Source of the DNA: Clostridiales bacterium
GTDB lineage: Bacteria > Bacillota > Clostridia > Lachnospirales > Lachnospiraceae
Direction of reading: 5' to 3'
NCBI GenBank assembly: GCA_020859965.1
Contig: JAJBVF010000152.1
Span: forward strand, 1-7,005
Length of the DNA stretch: 7,005 nt
Below, one piece after another: positions 1 through 6,523 of this stretch; within the stretch, counting starts at the first letter, position 1; the number at the start of each line of letters is the position of its first letter. The position numbers and the translations under genes were made by a program. Below the pieces are notes generated by a model. The model saw only the letters and a program-made list of their open reading frames with translations, did no database searches and was not told the DNA's origin.

Positions 1-312
1 GTCATTAAACAATCTGCAGAATTCCAGGCTCATCCATTCATGGCAGCCGGGAACCTTCAGCACCGCTCTCTCCACACCGGCTGCGTCCAGATCGGCAAGC
101 TGGCTCTCCAGCACATAATCTCCCTGCACATAATTCAGATTCGGACTTCCTTCCGGCTTTTCCAGCACAACCTGCTTTTTTCCGTCAGTACCCGGGATCG
201 TTTCGCAGCGGCCATGCCATCCATATTTTACTTCACCAAGAAAACGTTCCATCAGATCATCGTCTGTAAAGATCTGCTCCGGAATCCAGTATAAATTCGC
301 GTCTATTATCAT
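1..312 (-). CDS. Amidohydrolase-2 family protein, N-terminal part (runs off left edge)
   Basis: This frame is open from an ATG at 310-312 to the window edge, giving 104 residues with no stop. It begins MIIDANLYWIPE and contains LADLDAAGVERAVLKVPG (about residues 72-89). This layout is typical of the amidohydrolase-2 family (ACMSD-like decarboxylases, lactonases and related hydrolases): a first beta strand ending in the metal motif, then a 'D.aGv.ravl..p' strand of the TIM barrel. The start is backed by GGAGGG at 321-326, 8 bases upstream. In the family the first strand normally reads D-x-H-x-H, where the two His bind a metal; here the same positions are Asn6 and Tyr8. The protein is therefore either metal-independent or an unusual subfamily. 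It has no signal peptide, so it should be cytoplasmic. It lies 90 bp after the second MBL gene on the same strand, probably in the same operon. The gap shows no convincing terminator or promoter. The family call is fairly firm; substrate and reaction are unknown because the catalytic C-terminal part is outside the window. Confidence 0.75.
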   Translation of the reverse strand, partial: MIIDANLYWIPEQIFTDDDLMERFLGEVKYGWHGRCETIPGTDGKKQVVLEKPEGSPNLNYVQGDYVLESQLADLDAAGVERAVLKVPGCHEWMSLEFCRLFND

Positions 313-402
313 ATTCAAATCCCTCCATCCATTTTCCTGCACAGTGTTTTCGAAAAAAGTAGAACTTTCCTTAATCTGCTTTCCATCTGACAATATATGG
401 TA

Positions 403-1299
403 TCAAAGAAGTGTTTTGTCAAATGCGAATGTATATCCTTTATAGGTAAATTCCACCATATTCGGATCTTCTTTAAAGAATCCGTCTTTCGGAATATCCT
501 CATAGTGTGGTCTCTGACAGTCGTAAAGCTGATGTCCTTCCTCATCCCATTCCCGGGAAAGCTCCATCGGTTTTTCCGGCTGCGGCTTTTCCAGTTCTTC
601 TCCGGAAAGTGCCTTGCAGGCCGCCTCATAAAAAATCTCCAGAGCGCCATCCGCTACTTTCCCCTGCCCGCCATATAGTTCGTCAAACTCAGATCGATGT
701 GCCAACAGCTTCTCCAGATCCTGCTTCCATTTGCTCACAGATCCGTTTAAAGTCTTGCCATGCGACATCAGTTCATCACCGACAAAAAGTATGCGTCTCT
801 TACGATCCAGAATCGCGATTCCATCACTGGTATGGTCACCGATACGGATGATTTCCAGTTCCCGCCCTTTCAGCGGAACAAAATCGCCATCTCCCACCGC
901 AGTCTTCGGATAATCCGGAACCGGAAAACTGATTCCTTCAAAGCTTGCATAAGGAATCGAAGCCAGAGGCTTTGCTTCCTCGCCCATAAATGCCATATCG
1001 AAATAAAAATTATTTGCAGTATGGTCAAAATGATTGTGCGTATTGATCACCCACGGTACTGGCTTACCGCTGAGTTTTTCCAGAAATTCTCTCAGATTGC
1101 CGGCGCCATATCCAGTATCGATTGACACACCGGAATCCTCACCGACCAGCAGATAATGATAATCCCCGGAGCTCATAATCTGCCAGGTGTCCTCATTCAG
1201 CTGTGTCACCTCATAGTATGGAACATCCATTGGTGTCACAGTACCATCCTTATGTCGGATCATAACATCATGTTTTGGGGAAAAATCAATTGTTTTCAT
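403..1299 (-). CDS. MBL-fold metallo-hydrolase with His-to-Gln change at the last ligand (MBL1)
   Basis: 298-residue metallo-beta-lactamase fold protein without a signal peptide, so probably a cytoplasmic hydrolase. The hallmark H-x-H-x-D-H motif is His88, His90, Asp92, His93 (NTHNHFDHT). Further expected ligands are His156 (GDHTSDG) and the bridging Asp175 (FVGDEL). The last ligand, normally His, is Gln212 in LYGGQGKV; the paralogue at 2694-3539 has YGHGRE at this point. The second metal site may thus be weakened or altered. Compared with that paralogue it has about 23 extra N-terminal residues. The C-terminal part (about 235-298) is charged and ends in an aromatic-rich YKGYTFAFDKTLL, resembling the paralogue's tail. 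GTG (1302) and ATG (1299) starts are adjacent in frame. ATG is preferred because AGGAG at 1306-1310 lies 6 bases from it and only 3 from the GTG. It follows the four-pass membrane gene by 23 bp, so it is co-transcribed. MBL-fold membership is secure; the substrate (ester, lactone, thioester or other) cannot be told. Confidence 0.9.
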   Translation of the reverse strand: MKTIDFSPKHDVMIRHKDGTVTPMDVPYYEVTQLNEDTWQIMSSGDYHYLLVGEDSGVSIDTGYGAGNLREFLEKLSGKPVPWVINTHNHFDHTANNFYFDMAFMGEEAKPLASIPYASFEGISFPVPDYPKTAVGDGDFVPLKGRELEIIRIGDHTSDGIAILDRKRRILFVGDELMSHGKTLNGSVSKWKQDLEKLLAHRSEFDELYGGQGKVADGALEIFYEAACKALSGEELEKPQPEKPMELSREWDEEGHQLYDCQRPHYEDIPKDGFFKEDPNMVEFTYKGYTFAFDKTLL

Positions 1300-1305
1300 C
1301 ACTCT

Positions 1306-1310
1306 CTCCT
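1306..1310 (-). promoter_or_regulatory. Ribosome binding site deciding the MBL1 start
   Basis: AGGAG on the minus strand. It lies 6 bases before the ATG at 1297-1299 but only 3 before the in-frame GTG at 1300-1302, which favours the ATG. Confidence 0.65.
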
Positions 1311-1322
1311 GTTTCTGTTACA

Positions 1323-1985
1323 TTATTCATAAGTAATCTGCTGTGCCTCACGCGGCGCCTCTTCCTCACTCAGGAAACTGTCATATAGAGTGCTGTTTTC
1401 AAGCAGATAAACAGACAGACACAAAAGTGCACTGACCACAACAGCAAGGATACAGAGTATCTCACGGGCCATTCCTTCTCCACTGTTCAAAATCAGATAA
1501 ATGAGCGTACCAACCGCCGTCAGTATCTGCACGACAAACGTATATCTCGAAGATTTCTTCAGAGCTTCCACATAGCGATACTCGCCAAGCGTCATATTCT
1601 TCCCGGCGGTGAGGTAATTAAACAAAGACCACCCCATCCAGAACAATCCCACCACAGAAAGGGCTTCCGGCGCTGCGACATACCAGCAGGCATTACTGCC
1701 AAGCGGACGGGATACTGCAATAAAATACAGTACAAAAGCAAATGCCCAGGCAAGTCCATAGTACAGATGGATGTTCCGGCGTTTTTTATCGCTCAGTTTC
1801 GCGGTATGGTAAACCCCCGTATAAACCCTTTTTAACCGCATCTTTCCCTTTGCATCCTCTTCCCGGTACTCAGACCAGCCTTCGAAATACCGATGGTATC
1901 CCTTACTGTGAAACTCCGCCCGCTCCGGCATCCCGCCAGTGCGGCGCATCTCACGCTCATTCACATATTCTTTCAAGGACCGCAT
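1323..1985 (-). CDS. Four-pass membrane protein of unknown function
   Basis: I do not recognise a family. The 220-residue product has a charged N-terminal cytoplasmic region of about 70 residues, rich in Arg, Lys and Glu. It then has four hydrophobic segments at about residues 73-92, 101-126, 149-168 and 174-195 (counted from the ATG at 1985), and a short acidic tail (SEEEAPREAQ). This even number of segments puts both ends in the cytoplasm. No catalytic motif is visible. Two starts are possible. ATG at 1985 has AGAAAGG at 1995-2001, 9 bases upstream, and gives a 26-bp gap after the PH-like gene. A GTG at 2015 would add 10 residues and overlap the previous stop as GTGA, but it has no Shine-Dalgarno site and would rely on translational coupling. 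I chose the ATG. Tight linkage to the PH-like membrane protein suggests the two may work as a pair; that is inference. Confidence 0.75.
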   Translation of the reverse strand: MRSLKEYVNEREMRRTGGMPERAEFHSKGYHRYFEGWSEYREEDAKGKMRLKRVYTGVYHTAKLSDKKRRNIHLYYGLAWAFAFVLYFIAVSRPLGSNACWYVAAPEALSVVGLFWMGWSLFNYLTAGKNMTLGEYRYVEALKKSSRYTFVVQILTAVGTLIYLILNSGEGMAREILCILAVVVSALLCLSVYLLENSTLYDSFLSEEEAPREAQQITYE

Positions 1986-1994
1986 TGCTTCATC

Positions 1995-2001
1995 CCTTTC
2001 T
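1995..2001 (-). promoter_or_regulatory. Ribosome binding site favouring the inner start of the four-pass gene
   Basis: AGAAAGG on the minus strand, 9 bases before the ATG at 1983-1985. It matches the 5' part of the extended Firmicute Shine-Dalgarno sequence. The upstream GTG at 2013-2015 has no comparable site. Confidence 0.5.
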
Positions 2002-2011
2002 GCTTCCCGTA

Positions 2012-2620
2012 TCACTCAAGATACGATACGTACTCGATTTCCTGTAAGTCCAATCCTTCCAGATATTCCTGAAAAGAAGTGTAAAACGTTTGTGTGACCT
2101 CGGCGCTCTCATAGTTAAATACGATCACTTTTTCCTCTGTCTCGAGGATAAGATAATCACTCTCTACCTTTTTCAGAGCAAAGAGATAATATTCGCCCCA
2201 TTCCTCATTTTCCCAGACACCGCTTCGCACACGGCGGTCATCGCTTCCTTCGACCAGCGTACCAAAATCCACCTCGTCAGTAAGTGTAATCCTCGTGATA
2301 TCCGCGTAGGATACCGTAATTTCATCCTCCGTATAGCTATTGATCAGAATCGAATCCTCTCCAGGTTCGATATAGACCGATTCGCTCAGAGAATTGCGGA
2401 AGAAAATAAGATATCCGAACACAACAATCAATAAGAAAAGAATCGAATAATTCCGATGCCTGGCAAATCCGTCCGTTGCAGAGTGAGCTGTCCCCGCGGA
2501 ATTTTTCTTCTTTGCATTGCGATCTGTCTGCGCATTTGCCCCCGTTTTCATTTTTGTTTTTGCTTTTGTATCCGTTTCAGTCTGTTTTTTCTTTACTGAC
2601 TGATTCGCCATCCTTTTCAT
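2012..2620 (-). CDS. Single-pass membrane protein with bacterial PH-like domain
   Basis: The 202-residue product has three parts. Residues 1-57 are a Lys/Thr/Ala-rich, low-complexity, strongly basic tail. Residues about 58-75 (SILFLLIVVFGYLIFF core) form one transmembrane helix. Residues about 80-202 are an acidic globular domain. By the positive-inside rule the tail is cytoplasmic and the globular domain outside. The domain has alternating strands and a final helix (VIVFNY, then QTFYTSFQEYLEGL), a pattern like the bacterial pleckstrin-homology families in which strands are capped by a C-terminal helix. I base this on pattern only. Start choice: ATG at 2620 has AGAAAGGAG at 2633-2641, with a 12-base spacer. 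An upstream in-frame ATG at 2671 would give 219 residues but has only GGAAGG 13 bases away. It lies between the first MBL gene (73-bp gap) and the four-pass membrane gene (26-bp gap, or a 4-bp overlap with its alternative start). No enzymatic residues are evident; a binding, sensing or scaffolding role is possible. Confidence 0.75.
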   Translation of the reverse strand: MKRMANQSVKKKQTETDTKAKTKMKTGANAQTDRNAKKKNSAGTAHSATDGFARHRNYSILFLLIVVFGYLIFFRNSLSESVYIEPGEDSILINSYTEDEITVSYADITRITLTDEVDFGTLVEGSDDRRVRSGVWENEEWGEYYLFALKKVESDYLILETEEKVIVFNYESAEVTQTFYTSFQEYLEGLDLQEIEYVSYLE

Positions 2621-2632
2621 GTACCGGATTCT

Positions 2633-2641
2633 CTCCTTTCT
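2633..2641 (-). promoter_or_regulatory. Strong Shine-Dalgarno site for the PH-like gene
   Basis: AGAAAGGAG on the minus strand matches nine bases of the Firmicute anti-Shine-Dalgarno complement. The 12-base spacer to the ATG at 2620 is long, but this is the best site near any candidate start. It lies inside the extra coding stretch that the 2671 start would add, which argues for the shorter protein. Confidence 0.55.
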
Positions 2642-2693
2642 GCCTGCATAGGATGATGCCATTTGAGCCATTTTTGCAGTGGAACCTTCCCAA

Positions 2694-3539
2694 TCAGGTC
2701 CCTTTTACTATATCATATCTCGTCGCGTCTTTTAAATATCTTTTATTGAACATGATCTGCACATCCTTATAACGGACAAAAGCATCATCTGCAGGATCAT
2801 GCCCTGTAAGATCCGGCGGTACATCCACCGGACCGATGACACCATCCTCTTTCGGTCTGGGATGGGGTGGATCTGCCGGATCGGTTTCACCGTCCAGGGC
2901 GCGCAATGCCGCCATCATCGCATGGTTTACAATATCTGCATCCACCAGCTCTCTCCCATGGCCATATCCGACAAGATCGTATTCATCTCTTCTCGCGAGC
3001 AGCTTTGCCACACTCATCATATAGAGCAGCATACTCGGCTGAGGATCGACACACTTGTAATTCAGAGGAACCATTCCGGCAAGGTTGTCGCCCGTAAAAA
3101 GAATGCGATTCGTAAGATCAAGCCATGCAATGGAATCCGGCGAATGCCCGTCCATTCGGATTGCCTCAAACTTCCGACCTCCGATATCAAGGACGAATCC
3201 ATCATCCACTGTAACAATCTCATAATCCATCGGATAGCGTTCGATCGGCTGTCCGCCGTTCGGCTCTCTGGCAATTTCCGCCGCCAGGCGTCCCAGATAA
3301 GCCCGGTCAAAATAACCGTTCAGCCCGGTATGATCAAAATGTCCGTGCGTATTCAAAACCATCCGCACCGGCTTTTTGCAGAGCTGCTCAGTGTATTCAC
3401 GCAGATTCCCGTAGGAATCTCCCGTATCGATCACCAGTGCTTCCTCTTTTCCCGCGCAGAGATAGCTTGTAGAACCGTGCGAGGTGATCAGCCAGGTATC
3501 CTCCCATACCTTCTTTGACGTAAAATATTGAATGTCCAC
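2694..3539 (-). CDS. MBL-fold metallo-hydrolase with complete ligand set (MBL2)
   Basis: 281-residue metallo-beta-lactamase fold protein, probably cytoplasmic since no signal peptide is present. All expected ligands are visible: His65, His67, Asp69 and His70 in NTHGHFDHTG, His132 in DGHSPDS, Asp151 in FTGDNL and His194 in GYGHGRE. It should thus bind two metals, usually zinc in this superfamily, and hydrolyse an ester, lactone, amide or thioester. The segment around PADPPHPRPKEDG (about 221-233) is a Pro-rich linker leading to a small C-terminal part ending near MFNKRYLKD. It is a paralogue of the protein at 403-1299: over residues 13-70 the two align without gaps with 32 of 58 positions identical. 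The start codon is GTG (3537-3539), forced by an in-frame TAA a few codons upstream and supported by AAGGAG at 3547-3552 with a 7-base spacer. It follows the esterase stop by 40 bp in the same operon. Fold and activity class are secure; the substrate is unknown. Confidence 0.92.
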   Translation of the reverse strand: MDIQYFTSKKVWEDTWLITSHGSTSYLCAGKEEALVIDTGDSYGNLREYTEQLCKKPVRMVLNTHGHFDHTGLNGYFDRAYLGRLAAEIAREPNGGQPIERYPMDYEIVTVDDGFVLDIGGRKFEAIRMDGHSPDSIAWLDLTNRILFTGDNLAGMVPLNYKCVDPQPSMLLYMMSVAKLLARRDEYDLVGYGHGRELVDADIVNHAMMAALRALDGETDPADPPHPRPKEDGVIGPVDVPPDLTGHDPADDAFVRYKDVQIMFNKRYLKDATRYDIVKGT

Positions 3540-3546
3540 AGGTTTT

Positions 3547-3552
3547 CTCCTT
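3547..3552 (-). promoter_or_regulatory. Ribosome binding site for the GTG start of MBL2
   Basis: AAGGAG on the minus strand, 7 bases before the GTG at 3537-3539. An in-frame TAA lies just upstream, and the next in-frame Met codon (residue 60) is only just before the metal motif, so this site fixes the start. Confidence 0.75.
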
Positions 3553-3579
3553 AAGTCCTTTTATCTGCGTCACACCATC

Positions 3580-4761
3580 TTATTTGTGCTGCGCAAACAG
3601 CCACTCATGAATAGCGTCGATGGAATACGCATGTCTCCAGGTATTGATATGGTGTTCACCGCCGTTGCTGTGCCACCCGTCCGCCACCGTCGTAATATCA
3701 TAAGGCGTATAGATGATATCCGCACCGGTCGCCAGAAGCGCTTCTGCTTTCTTTGTATAGGTTTCCTGCGATTCGCCGGTCCTCCATACCTCACGCGCGA
3801 TCTTCGCTCCATCCTTTTCCAGTTCAACCAGAATCTGATTCATGCCCGGAAATGCCTTTGCATCGCCCTGAGAATTAAGGAACCAGAATTTATGATCCTG
3901 CAGACCGCTTCCGCGGAATTGTCTTTCATCCCACTGACCGGCAACAAGGAACGATGCCGCAAATAAGTCCGGATATCGGAGATTCAGTACCATCGAAGAC
4001 ATACAGCCCATAGACTGTCCGGTGGTATACAGACGGTTTTTGTCGATCGAATATTCAGAAACGATCTTATCCAGAAGACGTTTTCCCGTCTCCAGGCGGT
4101 CGTCTACGCTCCAGTCATCGTCCACGATACTTGGCGGTGCATACTGCGGTGCGAGAACAAAGCACGGGTGCTTTTCCTGCGCTTCTTTCGTCATCCAGAC
4201 AAGCGCCCCGACGCCCTGCGCGAGTGCACATTCCGTCTGCTCACTGCAGACAGCCGCATCATGAATAAACTGCACCAGAGGATAACTTTTTGCCGGATCA
4301 TAATCGCGGGGAAGAAACAGATTGTAGGATAATCCTTCAAAAGAGCCCTGTACAAATTCTTCCACAAGGAGATTTTTCACCCCTGTGTTTTTATCCGCGT
4401 CCGCAGGCGCAATCTCACTTCCGTCTTTTGCCCGAATGCTTTCCGTCTGTGCGACAGAAAGGCTGGCAGGTATCACACGCGCGCCAACGCCTTCCCAGGG
4501 ATGTCCGGGAAAATAAGTAGCTGCTGCCTCATCCTCCGGAGAAAGCTTCAGCAACACATAGCAGCCGTCTCCCTCATCACCGTCAGCATTACAGCATACC
4601 GTGACTGACTCAATGGTGCGTTCTTCCACCCGGAAGGCTGCCGCATTCAAAGAACCCACTGCAAACTCAGTGTCATAGGTCAGCATCGCTTCTGTACATT
4701 TCTGCCCTTCCGGCATCACTTCCGTAATAGCCAGTATTTCTTTTATATGTGAATGATTCAT
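3580..4761 (-). CDS. Alpha/beta-hydrolase esterase with Ig-like N-terminal domain
   Basis: 393-residue serine hydrolase of the CE1/PHB-depolymerase-like, prolyl-oligopeptidase-type group. Residues about 20-120 form a beta-rich, Ig-like N-terminal domain (RTIESVTVC, GCYVLLKL). The catalytic alpha/beta-hydrolase domain runs from about 130 to 393. The nucleophile is Ser250 in TTGQSMGC (G-x-S-x-G). Asp300 in NSQGDAK is a plausible acid, and His370 or His371 in GGEHHINTW is the likely catalytic His. The oxyanion strand reads FIHDAAV, with Asp where many relatives have Gly after His. FVLAPQYAPP is a typical strand-loop of the group. There is no signal peptide, so it should act on substrates inside the cell, after uptake. 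ATG at 4761 is chosen because AGGAGG lies at 4766-4771. A longer frame to 4851 exists but would translate through the terminator-like hairpin and lacks family-like sequence. It is the first hydrolase gene after the transporter genes. Class is secure; whether it cleaves sugar esters, peptides or other esters is open. Confidence 0.88.
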   Translation of the reverse strand: MNHSHIKEILAITEVMPEGQKCTEAMLTYDTEFAVGSLNAAAFRVEERTIESVTVCCNADGDEGDGCYVLLKLSPEDEAAATYFPGHPWEGVGARVIPASLSVAQTESIRAKDGSEIAPADADKNTGVKNLLVEEFVQGSFEGLSYNLFLPRDYDPAKSYPLVQFIHDAAVCSEQTECALAQGVGALVWMTKEAQEKHPCFVLAPQYAPPSIVDDDWSVDDRLETGKRLLDKIVSEYSIDKNRLYTTGQSMGCMSSMVLNLRYPDLFAASFLVAGQWDERQFRGSGLQDHKFWFLNSQGDAKAFPGMNQILVELEKDGAKIAREVWRTGESQETYTKKAEALLATGADIIYTPYDITTVADGWHSNGGEHHINTWRHAYSIDAIHEWLFAQHK

Positions 4762-4765
4762 TCTT

Positions 4766-4771
4766 CCTCCT
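4766..4771 (-). promoter_or_regulatory. Ribosome binding site of the esterase gene
   Basis: Perfect AGGAGG on the minus strand, 4 bases before the ATG at 4761, a short spacer. The terminator-like hairpin ends at 4780, leaving only 8 bases between stem and site. There is no room for a separate promoter between them. Confidence 0.75.
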
Positions 4772-4779
4772 GTTTTCAA

Positions 4780-4819
4780 AAGGGCTGGCTGCCCTGTTAT
4801 TGCAGGATCGCCAGCCCTT
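4780..4819 (-). terminator. Terminator-like hairpin between transporter and hydrolase genes
   Basis: On the minus strand, AAGGGCTGG (4811-4819) pairs with CCAGCCCTT (4780-4788), a perfect 9-bp stem. Inside it, after a small internal loop, CCTG (4803-4806) pairs with CAGG (4793-4796) around a six-base loop. The 3' side continues TTTTG, so the U tract is short. It lies 73 bp after the stop of the solute-binding protein gene and is oriented to end that transcript. Because the esterase ribosome binding site follows directly, it is better seen as a leaky terminator or attenuator than a full stop. Confidence 0.6.
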
Positions 4820-4830
4820 CCGCTCTTCTC

Positions 4831-4850
4831 TGACCGCAAAGAACCGGTCA
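4831..4850 (-). repeat. Small inverted repeat in the gap after the solute-binding protein gene
   Basis: TGACCG (4831-4836) and CGGTCA (4845-4850) form a 6-bp perfect stem with an 8-base loop. No T-run follows on either strand, so it is not a terminator by itself. It sits 41 bases beyond the stop codon and may protect the 3' end of the message together with the larger hairpin. Confidence 0.35.
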
Positions 4851-4891
4851 TACTATTGTGTTTTACTGATCAAACTCATCAGATGGTCAGA

Positions 4892-6523
4892 TTAAAACTC
4901 ATTATCTACATAGGTGCAGCCGCCAGGAATCAGATAATCCTGGAATGTCCAGCAGCAGGTCTCGATATCATTCGTCACTACGTTGCTGGTCAGCTGTGAG
5001 AACAGACCATAACCATAATAGTGCTCGATGATATACTCATGGAACGCATTTACGTTTTCTTCTGTGTCGCCGCCAACTACGATGCAGGCATTCAGAAGAT
5101 CCTGGATAGTCTGGTCGTCGCTGTTGCAAATTGTGTGGCTTTCGCTGTGGAATGCCTCAGAGAACCATCTCTGCCATACAACCGGAAGGTAATCATCGGA
5201 AGCCATCTTGGTAATGATCAGGTCATACTCACCAGCCACCTGCTTGGAGTCTGTGATGGAATCGGATTCTGCTTCAATCGCGCAATTGATGCCGATATTC
5301 TGCAGAATTGCTACGATTGCGGTTGCCACATTCTCCAGCATGGATTCATTGTTCAGAATGATCGTAAGGGTAGAACCATCATAGCTGGACTGTGCCAGAT
5401 ATTCTGCTGCCTTCTCCAGGTTCTGCTCATGATAATAGTTTTCTTCGGTCTCCCAGTCGCTGTTGTAATCGATGAACTTCATGTTGCCAAGTGTAGAAGC
5501 TACCACATAACCATTGGAGCCGGAAGCCAGAGCCAGTCCTTCGCCGTCCAGTGCATAGAAGATTGCCGCACGCAGATTCTCATCCGCACAGATGCTGCTT
5601 TCCTCATCACAGTTTGCGAAAAGGCCGATTGTCAGGTTGTCGAGGAACTGATCGATATAATAATTCTCAGAGTAAGCGCCGCCCTCCTGGAACTGTGCGA
5701 TATCCGTAGCGGATACATAGCTGGAGAAGTTCAGTTCGCCGGTCTGCAGACCAACTGCATTCTGAGAAGCTTCTGCTACAACCTTGTAGTAGATCGTCTG
5801 TACATTTGCGCACTGACGGATCGTCTGATGATCGGTACCTTCTGCCCAGTAATCATCTTTTGCTTCCAGTGTAATGGACGCGCCCGACTGATAATCACTT
5901 ACATAGTACGGACCTGTTCCGCACGGATCCGTCGCAAGGTTGTGATCGATCGCAGCCTGCTCACAGTATACGTACGGCTGTGCAAGGATTGCGCTCAGGT
6001 CACTCAGACCGGTCAGCGGCTCATTCATGATCAGATCTACAGTATAGTCATCCACTACTTCACCATGATCATACTTTGCGATATCACCGCTCATACGGTT
6101 TCCGGCTGCAAGCAGTGTGTCATAAGCGTAGATTACGTCAGATGCGTGAAGTTCATTTCCATCGGAATCATAAACTCCCTCATACAGATATACACGATAA
6201 GTCGTATCATCGATCTGCTCATAGCTGCTCGCTACAGAACCAACCAGGCCGCCGCCAAGTCCATTGATTTCAAACAGACGCTCGTAAACACTGTATTTCC
6301 ACATACTTCCGCCGCTGTCTACCGCTTCTTCCGGGGAAAGGTTGCCCGGCTCAGTATCCATAGCAATGGAAATCGACTCGTGCTTTACAGTAGCAGAATG
6401 TGCCGTTCCCTCATACATTGCCTCATGGACATAGCTTGATTCCTCATCCGCCAATGCCAGCGAACTGAAACTGCCGCAAACGGTAACTGCTGCCATCAAT
6501 GCCGCCAATACTTTTTTCTTCAT
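4892..6523 (-). CDS. ABC transporter solute-binding protein, family 5 (Opp/Dpp type)
   Basis: 543-residue extracytoplasmic binding protein of the peptide/nickel/opine family (SBP family 5). A signal peptide covers residues 1-25: basic MKKK, a hydrophobic core, and an ALA-D cleavage site. Family marks are AMDTEPGNLSP (about 54-64), the DDTTYRVYLYEGVYDSDG and HASDVIYAYD stretch (105-135), CGTGPYYV (201-208) and the C-terminal lobe with GEYDLIIT (431-438). Such proteins catch the solute outside the membrane and hand it to the permeases. Cys16 sits in AVTVCGSF, but Val at -1 fits the lipobox poorly, so a lipid anchor is doubtful. About 11 Cys remain in the mature part, which is also strongly acidic. 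The ATG at 6523 is chosen because AAGGAGGA lies at 6532-6539 and the signal peptide begins there; an upstream in-frame ATG at 6592 has no such support. The gene follows the ATPase gene, so it is last in the transporter set. Peptides are the usual ligand, but this family also binds other solutes. Confidence 0.93.
   Translation of the reverse strand: MKKKVLAALMAAVTVCGSFSSLALADEESSYVHEAMYEGTAHSATVKHESISIAMDTEPGNLSPEEAVDSGGSMWKYSVYERLFEINGLGGGLVGSVASSYEQIDDTTYRVYLYEGVYDSDGNELHASDVIYAYDTLLAAGNRMSGDIAKYDHGEVVDDYTVDLIMNEPLTGLSDLSAILAQPYVYCEQAAIDHNLATDPCGTGPYYVSDYQSGASITLEAKDDYWAEGTDHQTIRQCANVQTIYYKVVAEASQNAVGLQTGELNFSSYVSATDIAQFQEGGAYSENYYIDQFLDNLTIGLFANCDEESSICADENLRAAIFYALDGEGLALASGSNGYVVASTLGNMKFIDYNSDWETEENYYHEQNLEKAAEYLAQSSYDGSTLTIILNNESMLENVATAIVAILQNIGINCAIEAESDSITDSKQVAGEYDLIITKMASDDYLPVVWQRWFSEAFHSESHTICNSDDQTIQDLLNACIVVGGDTEENVNAFHEYIIEHYYGYGLFSQLTSNVVTNDIETCCWTFQDYLIPGGCTYVDNEF

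Noticed and set aside
313..402. Gap before the amidohydrolase checked for a terminator or promoter
   Set aside because: Only a weak AT-rich 5-bp stem before a T-run, and an isolated TTGTCA without a matching -10 box, were found. Readthrough from the MBL1 gene is more likely.
2524..2595. T-rich, repeat-like stretch on the plus strand
   Set aside because: It is explained by the Lys/Thr-rich low-complexity tail of the PH-like membrane protein on the minus strand, not by a separate repeat element.
2799..3518. Plus-strand open frame (239 codons) opposite the first MBL gene
   Set aside because: The minus strand carries all MBL metal motifs. The plus-strand product shows no recognisable domain.
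4762..4851. N-terminal extension of the esterase frame to an ATG at 4851
   Set aside because: It would be translated through the hairpin, has low-quality sequence, and the ATG at 4761 has a perfect AGGAGG.
4847..4873. Possible promoter for the esterase operon (TTGATC and TATGAC on the minus strand)
   Set aside because: The 15-base spacing is short and the boxes are weak. If real, its transcript would start just before the terminator-like hairpin.
5021..6439. Long plus-strand open frame (472 codons) opposite the solute-binding protein gene
   Set aside because: It lies wholly antisense to a well-supported gene. It is full of Cys, Ile and Arg in no family-like order and reads as a codon-bias shadow.
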